64,000 bases of DNA from CAKOSP01 sp964370755 (lineage in GTDB: Bacteria; Bacillota_I; Bacilli_A; RF39; UBA660): assembly GCA_964370755.1 (NCBI GenBank), contig CAYJKL010000004.1, forward strand, positions 7,468 to 71,467. Direction: 5' to 3'. Under the pieces are notes generated by a model. The model was given only the letters and a program-made list of their open reading frames with translations. It was not told the origin of the DNA and searched no databases. Position 1 is the stretch's first letter. Every line of letters starts with the position of its first letter. The position numbers were made by a program, and so were the translations under genes. This document shows positions 25,092 to 35,212 of this stretch, piece by piece.

Positions 25092-26594
25092 TTACCTCTT
25101 CTTTAATATATTAAATCTTGATGTAAAGTCAAACTGTTTTGTTGCTTTATAAAATATTGTAGTAGCCCCTACAATCACGAAGAAAAATCCTGCTGAATAA
25201 CCTAAAAATAATAAAAATGAACTATAGTTAGTTGGTGCTAAGAAGTATATTACAGCTCCAAGTACGCTTGCAAATATTATATTTTTAAATGCCAGTATGT
25301 AGTAATTCTTAGTTTTTTGATTTAATATTTTATTTGTTATTACTCTTGGTTTTACAGCGAAGTCTGCAATAATTAGTGAGATAATAGTTGCTAGTAATAC
25401 TCCAGCAATTCCCATTTCTTGTACTAAAATAATTGATAATCCTAAATTAATTATTATTTCTACAATTACGAAGTTTTTAATTAGTTTAAATTTACCTGCT
25501 CCAAAAACATATACCTTAAGAGGTAATCTTATTATTTGGTAAAATAAAATAATTGTAAATAAAATACTAAGAGCATTTGTTACTTCGATTTTACCCTCAT
25601 ACCAAATTGATATAAACTGGTTTATACATACTAAGACACTTAAACTAAGCACTGTGCCTATGTAAAATACAAAGTGATTAAACTCTTTAAATATTTCATA
25701 ACTTTTTTCTTTGTCAGTTACCATTAAGTTACCTACTGATGCCATTGTTGAACCAGTTATTTTATCTATGAAAGTTTTAATACCTTCAACAAAATAATTG
25801 TATGTTGTGTATATTACTACTGCAGGCAAGCCTATTACTGTTGATATAATTATTACATCAATATTATTTGTTAGTAAATTACCTAATGTGTTTACAAATA
25901 AATGTTTAACATCTTTAAGCATCGAAAAATCTTTTTTATCTTTGCTTTTGCTTTCAATTTTAACAAGTTTACTGTACTCTTTTTTATAAAAATAATTAAG
26001 TACTATATTTGATAAAATAGAAAATACTACTAAAGATGATACTATTGTTAATAGTCCATTTCCTGTTAAAACTATTATTATTTCTACTATAGATTTTATT
26101 ATGTTTGATGTTTGAAAAATAATATTTGGAACATATCTTTTTTGATCCGCTTCAAACATTATTCTTTGAGGTATTGTTAAATAAAATACTGCTTGACCTA
26201 TTAAATAAATTATAAATACTAACTGCATATAATGATATTTAAAATCTACATTAGTTATAAATAAATCTAAGTTATACGAAATTATAATTCCTACTAAAAC
26301 TATTAGTATTCCTATTACGTTAAATATTGTTCTAGAGGCACTCATTAACGAACTTACTTTTTTACTATCTTTTCCTGATAGTGGTTTATATAATCTGTAT
26401 AATAGTGCGCTTCCCACTCCGCCTTCTAGCAATACTAAGTAAGCTACTATTTGAGCATATAACTGGTATAAACCTAAAGCATCTGCACCTAGTAAGTCTA
26501 TAAAAATTTTTATTTTAAATATACCAAGTATAAATATAATTACTTGAGGAAAAGCATCAGATATAAAGTTTAACATTACTGTTTTAGTTCTCAA
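25092..26594 (-). CDS. Wzx-type polysaccharide flippase (MOP superfamily)
   Basis: 500 residues with about 12-14 membrane helices and the fold signature of O-antigen/teichuronic flippases (NFISDAFPQVIIFILGIFKI, then LLGADALGLYQLYAQIVAYL). It flips undecaprenyl-linked repeat units outward. The start is TTG at 26594: GGGAG lies eight bases upstream and the next in-frame ATG is six codons later. It sits among glycosyltransferases and upstream of the Wzy-like gene's operon partners, fitting a Wzx/Wzy pathway. Confidence 0.9.
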   Translation of the reverse strand: MRTKTVMLNFISDAFPQVIIFILGIFKIKIFIDLLGADALGLYQLYAQIVAYLVLLEGGVGSALLYRLYKPLSGKDSKKVSSLMSASRTIFNVIGILIVLVGIIISYNLDLFITNVDFKYHYMQLVFIIYLIGQAVFYLTIPQRIMFEADQKRYVPNIIFQTSNIIKSIVEIIIVLTGNGLLTIVSSLVVFSILSNIVLNYFYKKEYSKLVKIESKSKDKKDFSMLKDVKHLFVNTLGNLLTNNIDVIIISTVIGLPAVVIYTTYNYFVEGIKTFIDKITGSTMASVGNLMVTDKEKSYEIFKEFNHFVFYIGTVLSLSVLVCINQFISIWYEGKIEVTNALSILFTIILFYQIIRLPLKVYVFGAGKFKLIKNFVIVEIIINLGLSIILVQEMGIAGVLLATIISLIIADFAVKPRVITNKILNQKTKNYYILAFKNIIFASVLGAVIYFLAPTNYSSFLLFLGYSAGFFFVIVGATTIFYKATKQFDFTSRFNILKKR

Positions 26595-26610
26595 TAGATA
26601 TTCTCCCTTC

Positions 26611-27315
26611 TTATTTTTTAAATTTATATTTTATGTTTCGATAAAATGAATAAATTGCTATATTTCTTTTGTTACACATTTTCATTCTTAAAAATTCATG
26701 AATTCTATTTTTGAGTGGTGAATTATCAAGCCATGTTCCTAAAAATACATGCACTGTTAGTGAATCTTTTGACGGGTTACATAAAACTCCTTCTTTGTAT
26801 ACTTTAATTCCAGTATTAAGAAGCTGCTCAATATTTCCTTTTTTACATTTATATTTATCTATTAATAATTTAGATACTGATAGAGTATTGTTATCCGAAA
26901 ACTCAAATTTAATTTCTAAACCATCGTAGTAATCAAGCATATCTTTTATAAACGGATGTTTTTTTTCTGCACCAAAAACTGCTGTGAATGGATAATCTGG
27001 ATCTTCATAACCTACAAAGGCTTTGTTATCTAAAAGAGAATCTAGTTTATCTATAACAAAAACATCAGTGTCTAAATAAATTCCACCTTCATTATAAATT
27101 GCCCATGCTCTTACATAATCACTAACAAATGCCCATTTCTTATTTTCATAAGCTTTTTTTACAAATGGATGAGAGTTTACATCAAAGTTTTCTTCATTCC
27201 ACTCTATTATTTCATAATCACTTAAATATTTTTTCCATGTTTTCATACATTTTTCGATTTGCTTAGGCTTTTTTTTACCACCCATCCATACGTAGTGTAT
27301 TTTTTTTGGTATCAT
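26611..27315 (-). CDS. GT32-type glycosyltransferase (DXD sugar-binding)
   Basis: 234 residues. IPKKIHYVWMGGKKKP is the start typical of capsular polysaccharide synthesis GT32 enzymes (Gly_transf_sug). FVSDYVRAWAIYNEGGIYLD carries conserved residues and LDTDVF is the DXD metal/nucleotide-sugar motif. It acts in the cytoplasm on the lipid-linked repeat unit. Length matches the family. It lies between the flippase and a GT2 in one transcription unit. Confidence 0.92.
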   Translation of the reverse strand: MIPKKIHYVWMGGKKKPKQIEKCMKTWKKYLSDYEIIEWNEENFDVNSHPFVKKAYENKKWAFVSDYVRAWAIYNEGGIYLDTDVFVIDKLDSLLDNKAFVGYEDPDYPFTAVFGAEKKHPFIKDMLDYYDGLEIKFEFSDNNTLSVSKLLIDKYKCKKGNIEQLLNTGIKVYKEGVLCNPSKDSLTVHVFLGTWLDNSPLKNRIHEFLRMKMCNKRNIAIYSFYRNIKYKFKK

Positions 27316-27317
27316 AA

Positions 27318-28463
27318 CTATTTCCTCACTTCAACTTTTACAAATGGGTGTATACATAACATTTCACATATTACTTCCATCTTTTCTTTTTCTTCACTAT
27401 TTATAACAATAATTTTATTAAATCCTTTTTTCATTTCACTAAATAATTCATAATATACTTTTTCAAGATTTTCTTCTACTAATTTTTTATTAAATAATCT
27501 CATATCTTTTCCGAAATATACTTTGTCTATTTTATTATTTAATGTAAAACTTCTGTTATTTTCATTTTTATAAAACTCTACTAAAGAATTTAAATACTCA
27601 TTTTTCCTATAATTTTCATTAAATCTCTTTTCAATCACAAACTTTATTTTTTCATATTTATTTTTTTCTTCACACTTATTATATAATGGTCTATATAAAC
27701 TTTCAAGACCCAGTTTATTAAGAACTCTATATTTTAAATACTGTGCTTTATAAAGTGGTAAATTATAATCTTTCATAAGATTTACTAAGGTTCTAAGTTC
27801 ACCATTTATTACATTTAACTTTCCTATTTCACTGTTAATATAGTTTCCTTCAAAAACTCTATACTTAAGTATAGGAAATGGAGCATTTTTAATATTTCCT
27901 ATTTTATTTTTTTTAAAATCTATCCAGTGCGGAGTATTCCATGTTAAATAATTATTTTTTACTCTATCAAGATAAACTTCTTTTTTATAAAATGCTACAT
28001 CAATGTATAAATTTCTTCCAAGCCATAAATACTGAAGTGGAAGAATGTATTTTGCATCTTTATATTTTTTAACTTTTTGGTATCCAGTAACTTCATCTTT
28101 TTCATTAATAATTATTAAATCTCCAATAAATGCGTCGCATTCATTTTCTTTCATAAATTTTACTGAATCCTCAAAAAAATTATTATTTGGTAATAAATCG
28201 TCTGAATGTAATATATAAATATAATCACCAGTAATTTTATCAAGTGATGAAAGAATTGCATTAAGCTGGTCTTCGTTTTCTTTATAGAAGTAATTTATTC
28301 TTTTGTCTTTAATACTATTTACAATTTCTTTTGTATTATCAGTAGATCCATCATCCATAATAATAACTTCAAAATTTTCATAACTTTGACTTAATAAAGA
28401 CTCAATTGTTTTAACCAAACTATCTGCATCATTATATGTTGGCATTATTACTGATATTTTCAT
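27318..28463 (-). CDS. Family 2 glycosyltransferase, paralogue of the 23910 gene
   Basis: 381 residues. VIMPTYNDADSLVKTI, VIIMDDGSTDNTKEIV and YIYILHSDDLLPN define the GT-A fold and metal site. The C-terminal halves of this protein and that at 23910 also align (ending MLCIHPFVKVEVRK here), so the pair arose by duplication around the flippase and GT32 genes. Probable role: adding a second sugar with related chemistry to the repeat unit. Confidence 0.88.
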   Translation of the reverse strand: MKISVIMPTYNDADSLVKTIESLLSQSYENFEVIIMDDGSTDNTKEIVNSIKDKRINYFYKENEDQLNAILSSLDKITGDYIYILHSDDLLPNNNFFEDSVKFMKENECDAFIGDLIIINEKDEVTGYQKVKKYKDAKYILPLQYLWLGRNLYIDVAFYKKEVYLDRVKNNYLTWNTPHWIDFKKNKIGNIKNAPFPILKYRVFEGNYINSEIGKLNVINGELRTLVNLMKDYNLPLYKAQYLKYRVLNKLGLESLYRPLYNKCEEKNKYEKIKFVIEKRFNENYRKNEYLNSLVEFYKNENNRSFTLNNKIDKVYFGKDMRLFNKKLVEENLEKVYYELFSEMKKGFNKIIVINSEEKEKMEVICEMLCIHPFVKVEVRK

Positions 28464-28471
28464 TCACTCAC

Positions 28472-29587
28472 CTATAAACTTTCTATAAATAAAAACCACT
28501 CTTCGCTTATACTTTCCTTTGTATATTTTTTTATATACTTTCTTGCATATTCACCAAGTGAATTTCTTAAAGATTCATTTTCCATTAACTCTTCGATTTT
28601 TTCTTGCAATTTATCGTAATTTCTTTCTTCAAGTAAAACGCCATTTTTATTATTTTCTATAATTTCTGTCACACCTTTTGCATCACTAAACGCTATTACA
28701 GGAACTTTATAACTCATTGCTTCTATAAGTACTAGACCAAATGATTCTGATTCACTTGGTAGCACAAATAAGCTAGTATCTAAATATAATTTTTCTAATT
28801 CTTCTTTAGATTGATAACCTAAAAAATTTACTCTTTTTTCTAAGTTATGTTCTTTAGCTAATTTCTCAAGAGATTCTTTTTCTAATCCATCTCCTGCTAT
28901 GTTTAATGTATATTTTGTATTCATTTTTGCAAAAACTTTTATTAACTCATCTATTTTTTTTACTTTCTCGAGTCTTCCGACACTAAGTATATTATTTGAT
29001 TTTAAATTACTCGTTTTTTCAGGATAGTTATCTAGCATATGCGAAATATATTTTATTTTAGTATTTTTTAAAAGCGGTTTATAAAAATCATATAACTCTT
29101 TTGATACTGGCATAAAATAATCAATATTATCTAGTGAACTTATTAAACCATTTATATATTTTTGATTATTATTATGGTGGTTATGGTCACTTGCAATTTT
29201 GATTATGTTTTTACTTGCGTACTTTCCTATTATTTCATTGTGTATTTCTCTTGTTGTAATTATAATATCAGATTCAATATTTTTTGCAGCTTTTATCATT
29301 GTACTTTTTTTAACATATACAATATGCATTGCTTTTATAAATTCTTTTATCATCTTAAGTATATTTTTATTATTTTTAGCTTCATAAAAACTTTTTTTAT
29401 TTGGTTTAAGTTTAGTTAAATATTTGATTTTAACTTTATCACTTATTTTATATGCAGGCTCTCCTAGTTTATAAGTTGCTATAATTTCTACATCATATTT
29501 TTCACTTAATATATTTGCTAAATTACTTACATAATTTTCAATACCTCCGTGAGATAAGTGAAGTGCAATTATTGTTATTTTTTTCAT
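28472..29587 (-). CDS. Family 4 (GT-B) glycosyltransferase
   Basis: 371 residues. LHLSHGGIENYVSNLANIL is the N-terminal Gly-rich motif; the C-terminal half has LSVGRLEKVKKIDELI, FLGYQSKEELEKLY and the retaining-GT motif LPSESESFGLVLIEAM. Typical retaining hexosyltransferase of capsule loci. It overlaps the Wzy-like gene stop/start by four bases and follows GGAGATGCAGT. Confidence 0.92.
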   Translation of the reverse strand: MKKITIIALHLSHGGIENYVSNLANILSEKYDVEIIATYKLGEPAYKISDKVKIKYLTKLKPNKKSFYEAKNNKNILKMIKEFIKAMHIVYVKKSTMIKAAKNIESDIIITTREIHNEIIGKYASKNIIKIASDHNHHNNNQKYINGLISSLDNIDYFMPVSKELYDFYKPLLKNTKIKYISHMLDNYPEKTSNLKSNNILSVGRLEKVKKIDELIKVFAKMNTKYTLNIAGDGLEKESLEKLAKEHNLEKRVNFLGYQSKEELEKLYLDTSLFVLPSESESFGLVLIEAMSYKVPVIAFSDAKGVTEIIENNKNGVLLEERNYDKLQEKIEELMENESLRNSLGEYARKYIKKYTKESISEEWFLFIESL

Positions 29588-30984
29588 ACTGCATCTCCTT
29601 TTTTTAATCTATTATAAAGTAGTATTATAATAAATGCTAAATAAGTGCTTACTGCTGGGGCTGATAATACATGACCTGCTACTAATGCTGAAACTAATGC
29701 TATTCCTACTGAGAAGCCTAAAAATAAAACTTTAGCATCTAATAATATTTTAATATTTTTTATTATATCTTTAATAATAACGATAAGAATAAATATAAGT
29801 GGTGCAAAATAAATTATAAATCCTATAATACCTTGGCAAAATAATATATCAAAATAATCCATTTCAACTAATTTGAGCGGAGATATTGTTTCTTTATCAA
29901 CATAACCTATTCCAAATAGTTTTTGAATGTTATCACTATTTTCATATTTTTGTTTATTTACTTCTAAAAGCCAATCTCTTCCGCTTAATATGTTACTTGT
30001 TAATGTAGATGGAACATAATCATCTGGCACTACTACATCTGGAGAAGTTGTTTCTATTTCATCATTTGATAGACTTATTACTGGAGTGCTTATTACTCCA
30101 CTAAAATCTTTTTTAGGTGTATAAATATCTTCAAATGGTGTTATATTTAAGTTTTTTCCTATTGGTGTAAACCCTATTAATAAACCAATTGATATTACTA
30201 TTATGAAAAAACTTGCTATTTTAAAGTTGTATTTTTTTTCTTTAGTTTTAACTCTATATATTATACTGGTTATTAGATAAATAGTTAGTAGTGAGCATAA
30301 ACCTAAAAATGGTACTTTAGTTCCAAGTTCTAGCGCTGCATATATATATAATATCAACGCTACTAATGTGTAAATATTTTTTCTAGAAAACTTATTGTCA
30401 GCTTTTAAAACTTTGTAGAATAAAAATGATGCAAGAATTGTTATCGTTATTCCTATTTCGTTTGCTGCATAATACAATCCTACTGTGCCAAGACTTAACC
30501 CTGTAATGTAACTGTTATAGGCAATACCTAGTATTCTTGCTAAAAATATTACAAGAGTGTAACCAGTAAGCGATATAACAAATGCTCTTTTGTTAATACT
30601 TATTTTGTTTTTTAGATTTATAAAATATAAAGATATTAATATTACTGGAAAATAAAATGTTTTTATTAAACCGTTTAAATGTGTTGTAAAATAAGTTAGG
30701 CCTGTACTGTTATACTGTACATATAAAAATATCAAGGCATATAAGCCTATTAGTCCATATATAAGTAATTCTATAAATTTATGTTTTCTTGAACTTATGA
30801 TAAAAGCATAAAGTGCAAATGAAATCATTAAAAGCGTTCTAATTAGCATACCTAAACTAAAATCACCATCAGTGTTTCTAGCATATAAAGATGTAATTAA
30901 ATCTATTACTGGTTGCACACATATATATATGTATAAAAGAGTGCTGAAATCAAAACTTAGTTTGTGCTTATTTATTGCCTTCAT
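29584..30984 (-). CDS. Wzy-like O-antigen polymerase/ligase family membrane protein
   Basis: 466 residues, about 11-12 membrane helices with a large outside loop near residues 280-370 (contains NILSGRDWLLEVNKQKYEN, typical of Wzy/WaaL-family catalytic loops). Members join flipped repeat units. It is the first gene after its own promoter (31019-31047), so this gene down to mnaA forms one operon. Which glycan it polymerises is unknown. Confidence 0.82.
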   Translation of the reverse strand: MKAINKHKLSFDFSTLLYIYICVQPVIDLITSLYARNTDGDFSLGMLIRTLLMISFALYAFIISSRKHKFIELLIYGLIGLYALIFLYVQYNSTGLTYFTTHLNGLIKTFYFPVILISLYFINLKNKISINKRAFVISLTGYTLVIFLARILGIAYNSYITGLSLGTVGLYYAANEIGITITILASFLFYKVLKADNKFSRKNIYTLVALILYIYAALELGTKVPFLGLCSLLTIYLITSIIYRVKTKEKKYNFKIASFFIIVISIGLLIGFTPIGKNLNITPFEDIYTPKKDFSGVISTPVISLSNDEIETTSPDVVVPDDYVPSTLTSNILSGRDWLLEVNKQKYENSDNIQKLFGIGYVDKETISPLKLVEMDYFDILFCQGIIGFIIYFAPLIFILIVIIKDIIKNIKILLDAKVLFLGFSVGIALVSALVAGHVLSAPAVSTYLAFIIILLYNRLKKGDAV

Positions 30985-31018
30985 AATATCCTCTCAAATT
31001 TAACTATTTCTACTATAT

Positions 31019-31047
31019 AGAATATCATATTTTGATGTTTATTGCAA
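31019..31047 (-). promoter_or_regulatory. Promoter of the Wzy-to-mnaA operon
   Basis: Minus strand TTGCAA (31042-31047), 17-base spacer, TATTCT (31019-31024), followed by GAGAGGAT before the gene. Confidence 0.6.
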
Positions 31048-31048
31048 A

Positions 31049-31073
31049 TTAAAGGCACCAAATTTTAGTGCCT
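31049..31073 (-). terminator. Terminator after the Alg13-like gene
   Basis: AGGCAC (31053-31058) pairs with GTGCCT (31068-31073) followed by a T-rich minus-strand run. It overlaps the stop of the upstream unit. Confidence 0.7.
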
Positions 31074-31548
31074 AATTATTTATATATTCTTCTATATATT
31101 TTATCATTTTACCTGTATTACTTTTATATTTAGCAGGCTTAAATTTTCTTGCTTCATTTATAACTTCACTAATTTTATTAAAATTACTAAGTTCTAAAAT
31201 ATAACCATCTCTTTTAAACGTTTCTATTATTTGTTTTTGATGATCATTTGCATGTTCTTTATATTTTTTTAGTCTTGCTGCTGCAATAACTTTTTTATTA
31301 TTTTTAAGGCCTGTAATAATTGAGCCTACTCCACCATGAGTTATTAATATATCACATGTAGATATAAATTTACTAAATTCATCATATGGAATTAAATCAA
31401 GTATTTTCATATGCTCAGAAGTGAATTCAGTAGTACCTGCTTGCACTACTACTTCTTCTGTTATATTACCTGCTATAATTTCTTTTTCAAGCGCTTCTAA
31501 AAGTCTTACAAAGCTTTTATCTTGCGTTCCAAGTGTTACTAATATCAT
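31072..31548 (-). CDS. Alg13/PssE-like glycosyltransferase subunit (GT28 C-terminal domain)
   Basis: 158 residues. ILVTLGTQDKSFVRLLEAL and LITHGGVGSIITGLKNNK give the UDP-sugar-binding half of a split GT28 enzyme. Such proteins work with a membrane-binding Alg14-like partner, here the gene just upstream, with the stop and start 9 bases apart. Together they add the second sugar to undecaprenyl-PP-linked sugar, as PssD/PssE or Cps14F/G do. Confidence 0.92.
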   Translation of the reverse strand: MILVTLGTQDKSFVRLLEALEKEIIAGNITEEVVVQAGTTEFTSEHMKILDLIPYDEFSKFISTCDILITHGGVGSIITGLKNNKKVIAAARLKKYKEHANDHQKQIIETFKRDGYILELSNFNKISEVINEARKFKPAKYKSNTGKMIKYIEEYINN

Positions 31549-31557
31549 ATTACCACC

Positions 31558-32031
31558 TTAATATATCCAGCCAATGCATTTGGCTTCTGGGTATAAATCA
31601 AGCATACTTTCCCACTGTACTATGAATAAATCCGCAATGGGGTAAACAAATGAACCTGATAATGTTTTTGATGTTTGATTAGCAAATGTTTCAATAAATA
31701 TAACTCTTTTTCTGAATAATTTTGCTATATAACACATCGGTACTCCAGTATGTGAACCAGTAGTAATTATTACTTCTGGTTTAATCTTTAAAAATATAAA
31801 GAATGATTTTATACAGTTATATGGAAATTTGAAAAGGTATGAAAAAAAGTGATGTTTGCTTCCAAATACTAAGAATGATACTTTGTTTTCAAATTTTTTC
31901 AAAAGCGATAAATTTGCTTTAATTTTTTCTGTAACTAGATAATAATCATAATCTTTGAACATTGGTTCTAGCTGCATAAGCTCATTTAGATGACCACCTG
32001 CACTTGCTATAAAAAGAACTCTCTTTTTCAT
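31558..32031 (-). CDS. Alg14/PssD-like membrane subunit of split glycosyltransferase
   Basis: 157 residues. The start KKRVLFIASAGGHLNELMQL is the Alg14 Gly-rich acceptor-side motif. VIITTGSHTGVPMCYIAKLF and FIETFANQTSKTLSG are conserved. It recruits the catalytic Alg13-like partner to the membrane. Downstream of the WecA/TagO-type initiator, which makes the lipid-linked first sugar, so gene order follows the reaction order. Confidence 0.92.
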   Translation of the reverse strand: MKKRVLFIASAGGHLNELMQLEPMFKDYDYYLVTEKIKANLSLLKKFENKVSFLVFGSKHHFFSYLFKFPYNCIKSFFIFLKIKPEVIITTGSHTGVPMCYIAKLFRKRVIFIETFANQTSKTLSGSFVYPIADLFIVQWESMLDLYPEAKCIGWIY

Positions 32032-32039
32032 AACTCCTC

Positions 32040-33107
32040 CTACTTTAATTTTTTGTTTTTTGATTTTTCTTCTTTTGCTTTAAATAATATATTTGTTTTA
32101 AGCACTAAGAATAATAACATAATCATTAAGAATATGTATATTATTAGTGCAATTTCACCGTCACCTATAACATAGAATATTGATACTGCAGAAAAGCAAA
32201 TATTAATACAATATATTAGTATTACTGTTACTCTTGTTGAAAATTTCATTTTTAGAAGCTGATGATGAAAATGATCTTTATCTGGTGCTCCTATTGATTC
32301 GCCTTTAATAAGTCTTCTTCCTATTGCTAGTAGTGTATCAACTATTGGTATTGATAAAATTAATATTGGCACTAAAAGTGATGTAAGTGTTGCTGTTTTA
32401 AATCCAAGAAGTGATATTACTGCTATCATATATCCTAAAAATAAACTTCCTGAGTCCCCCATAAATACAGATGCTGGATTAAAGTTATAAACTAAAAACC
32501 CAAGTGTTGAACCAAGCATTATTACTGCAAGTATAACATCTAGTCCGTTTAGCTGATTAAGAATAAGTGCTATTATTGCGATGGTCGCAAAATATATTGA
32601 TGAAACACCAGCTGCAAGTCCATCTAGACCGTCTATTAAATTTATTGCATTTGTAATTGCTACTATAAAAAATATGGTTATTATATGTGTTACTGATTCT
32701 GGAAATACAAAATCAAAACCTAGTATACTTATATCTGTTAAAAGCATATTTCCATAAAATACTATAATACAAGCAGCTACTGTTTGAACAATGAATTTAG
32801 GTAGTGCCTTAATTGGTTTAATATCATCGAATAAACCTAGCATTATTATTAAAAATCCTCCTAAAAGAATTGATAACATTTGCGGTGTTGTATCTGCAAA
32901 AAACATATAACCTACTACAAATGCTCCAAATATTCCAAGTCCACCCATTCTAGGCATTGGTTTTTTATGAACTTTTCTTTCATTTGGAATATCTATAGCA
33001 CCTGTATGGTGTGCTACTTTTTTTGCAATTGGTACTAATACTAAACTGCTTATAAATGATACTAATATAATTATAAGTACATTGTGTTCATTAACCATGA
33101 TATTCAT
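32040..33107 (-). CDS. Undecaprenyl-phosphate sugar-1-phosphate transferase (WecA/TagO/MraY family)
   Basis: About 355 residues from ATG 33107 (AAAGGAAG nine bases upstream; an in-frame GTG nine bases earlier falls in that site). Eleven membrane helices. IPNERKVHKKPMPRMGGLGI and the catalytic stretches LFDDIKPIKALPKF, NAINLIDGLDGLAAG, NFNPASVFMGDSGSLFLGY and PDKDHFHHQL are the family landmarks. The His-rich last motif favours WecA/TagO over MraY. It transfers GlcNAc-1-P or similar to undecaprenyl phosphate and so starts glycan synthesis. Confidence 0.95.
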   Translation of the reverse strand: MNIMVNEHNVLIIILVSFISSLVLVPIAKKVAHHTGAIDIPNERKVHKKPMPRMGGLGIFGAFVVGYMFFADTTPQMLSILLGGFLIIMLGLFDDIKPIKALPKFIVQTVAACIIVFYGNMLLTDISILGFDFVFPESVTHIITIFFIVAITNAINLIDGLDGLAAGVSSIYFATIAIIALILNQLNGLDVILAVIMLGSTLGFLVYNFNPASVFMGDSGSLFLGYMIAVISLLGFKTATLTSLLVPILILSIPIVDTLLAIGRRLIKGESIGAPDKDHFHHQLLKMKFSTRVTVILIYCINICFSAVSIFYVIGDGEIALIIYIFLMIMLLFLVLKTNILFKAKEEKSKNKKLK

Positions 33108-33123
33108 TATATACACTTCCTTT

Positions 33124-33831
33124 TTATCTTCTTAAGAAAAACACTAAATTATATTTTATAAATTTTTTAATTCTTTTTGGTTCACTTACTATTCTGTATA
33201 ACCATTCTAAATTTGCTTTTCTCATAAACATTGGTGCTCTTTTTTTAGATCCTGATAATACATCAAAGGATCCTCCAACACCTATAAAAATTCCTTTTTT
33301 AAATTTATGTAAGTTATTATATATTAATTTTTCTTGTATTGGAACCCCTAAAGCAACCATTACTACATCTGGTTTAAGTTTAGCAATTTTATTAAATTCT
33401 TTATTTTTGGCAGTAATGTATCCATTTGAAGTACCTACTACATCTGCATTTGGATATTCTTTTTTTATTTTTTCTCTTAATTTGTTTAATACCTCTGGTG
33501 TACTTCCGAATAAATAAATACTCTTTTTATGTTTATCACAAAATTCAAAAAGAGTACTTGTAAGTTCTATTCCTGGTAATCTATTTTTTATATTTTTATT
33601 ATACTTTTTACTTTTTTTAACAACACCAATTCCATCTGGTATTAAGTCTATATTTGGGTCAATTAAAATCTTATGCATGACTTTATCTATTTCTCCAGTC
33701 ATCATAATTTCAGAGTTAACTGTTATAATTAACTTTTTTTCTTTATTTACCAAAACCTTTTCTAGATTATTTATATAATCCTCTCTAGTCCCAGTATATA
33801 TGTTTTCATAATACTTTCTTATCTTATTCAT
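33124..33831 (-). CDS. WecG/TagA/CpsF-family glycosyltransferase (GT26)
   Basis: 235 residues. LIPDGIGVVKKSKKYNKNI, IYLFGSTPEVLNKLREKI, VMVALGVPIQEKLIYNN and FIGVGGSFDVLSGSKKRAP are GT26 landmarks. TagA adds ManNAc to undecaprenyl-PP-GlcNAc to form the wall teichoic acid linkage unit; the mnaA gene nearby makes UDP-ManNAc, so that reaction is likely here. It sits just upstream of the initiator gene. Confidence 0.93.
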   Translation of the reverse strand: MNKIRKYYENIYTGTREDYINNLEKVLVNKEKKLIITVNSEIMMTGEIDKVMHKILIDPNIDLIPDGIGVVKKSKKYNKNIKNRLPGIELTSTLFEFCDKHKKSIYLFGSTPEVLNKLREKIKKEYPNADVVGTSNGYITAKNKEFNKIAKLKPDVVMVALGVPIQEKLIYNNLHKFKKGIFIGVGGSFDVLSGSKKRAPMFMRKANLEWLYRIVSEPKRIKKFIKYNLVFFLRR

Positions 33832-33881
33832 ATATAACCTTTATCTTCCCTTATATTCATTATACACAAATTTTGACAAAT

Positions 33882-33918
33882 AAAAAAGATATTTATTAAT
33901 TTTTTTAATAAATATCTT
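33882..33918 (-). terminator. Terminator after the 33917 glycosyltransferase
   Basis: A 13-bp stem, AAGATATTTATTA with TAATAAATATCTT (33906-33918 to 33886-33898), ending in a T run on the minus strand. Confidence 0.75.
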
Positions 33919-35173
33919 ACTTTACACCATCAATTATTGCTTTTGCTTTTATGCTCCAGTCATTTTCTTTAGCTTCTTTTTTCAGAAGTTCTATATATTT
34001 TTTATCATTTTGTTTTTTTAAAGCTTCTTCAAGTTTTTCTAAGAACTCTTTATGCGTTTTACCAATGAATACTGATTTATATTTTCTACATTCATTCATA
34101 TCAGTAACTACTATTGGTTTTTCAAGCGCCATATATTCAAATATTTTAACTGGACTTGTTGCCTTAGTTATATCATTTATAATAAATGGTATCGAAAGTA
34201 TATCAGCTTTTTTAGCATAATTTTTGAGCACTTTATAATCCCTTGGTCCTAAAAAATATATGTTCTTTTCATCACTTATATTTTCATCATATGATTCATC
34301 ATACTTAATACCAAATAATACGATGCTATACTTATTTGTTTTAGCAATTTTTTTTAGTAAATCATAGTCAAACCACTTTGCAAGCGCTCCATAATACATT
34401 ATAACTGGTTTTCCCTTATCTAAAATATCTGTAAACTCCTTTTCATATTCGAAGTTTTTATCAAAAGTTTCAAAAAAATTATAATCTACTCCGTTTGATG
34501 AATAAATTAAATTTTTAGTACCTCTTTTACTTACTACATCTTCTTTTAAAAGATCTGCTGTTACAACTATGTAAGTTTCATCATTATTCATAACATAATC
34601 ATATTTTTCAGTAATATTTTTAGGTAGTTCTTTAGTTCCTGCTAATACCGGTGATATATCATCAATATACTCATATATAAATTTAAGCCCTTTGCTCATG
34701 TAATCTTCTATATTTTTAACGCTTAATTTCCAGTCAGTTGAATATAATTGTACAAATTTTGGTTTATTTATTTTACTAAGTTCTTCCATAAGTATTTTAT
34801 TTAATACTATATTGTTAAAATTAATTAAATACATATTGTCATACTGTTTTTTTATTATTTTAACTTTATCTGTCATCGTAGTTACTTCATAGAATACTAA
34901 ACATTTTTGTTTTGCTAAGTTTCTTGATATATGCTGCGGCCTTTGATAAAGCGGAACATTGTAACCAAAACTACTTCTCCAAAGAATGATTCTGTCATAT
35001 TTTAATGATAATATTTTTTTTATTTCTTTTCTGTAATGGTTTCTCCTAATAAAAGTAACTGGACTTATTTTATTTAAGTAGTTTGCTACAATATATGCGT
35101 ATAGTTTTTTACAAAATCCAGTGAAGCCATATTTTTTATAGACGTTTGTCAATTTTGATATTTTTTCTCTCAT
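33917..35173 (-). CDS. TuaH-like GT-B glycosyltransferase, copy A
   Basis: 418 residues. The motif IILWRSSFGYNVPLYQRPQH, FIYEYIDDISPVLAG and IPFIINDITKATSPVKIFEY with a LEKPIVVTDM end match TuaH-like teichuronic-acid glycosyltransferases. The C-terminal half is a GT-B donor domain (VIMYYGALAKWFDYDLLKK). It is a clear paralogue of the gene at 38058 (same QRPQHIAR/SRN, DDLSP/DDISP, WFDYDLL and EATSP-type blocks). Transcribed from its own region behind AAGAGG with its own terminator. Confidence 0.88.
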   Translation of the reverse strand: MREKISKLTNVYKKYGFTGFCKKLYAYIVANYLNKISPVTFIRRNHYRKEIKKILSLKYDRIILWRSSFGYNVPLYQRPQHISRNLAKQKCLVFYEVTTMTDKVKIIKKQYDNMYLINFNNIVLNKILMEELSKINKPKFVQLYSTDWKLSVKNIEDYMSKGLKFIYEYIDDISPVLAGTKELPKNITEKYDYVMNNDETYIVVTADLLKEDVVSKRGTKNLIYSSNGVDYNFFETFDKNFEYEKEFTDILDKGKPVIMYYGALAKWFDYDLLKKIAKTNKYSIVLFGIKYDESYDENISDEKNIYFLGPRDYKVLKNYAKKADILSIPFIINDITKATSPVKIFEYMALEKPIVVTDMNECRKYKSVFIGKTHKEFLEKLEEALKKQNDKKYIELLKKEAKENDWSIKAKAIIDGVK

Positions 35174-35212
35174 GGTTTACCTCTTAAATCTATTATACAC
35201 AATTTTTTACAA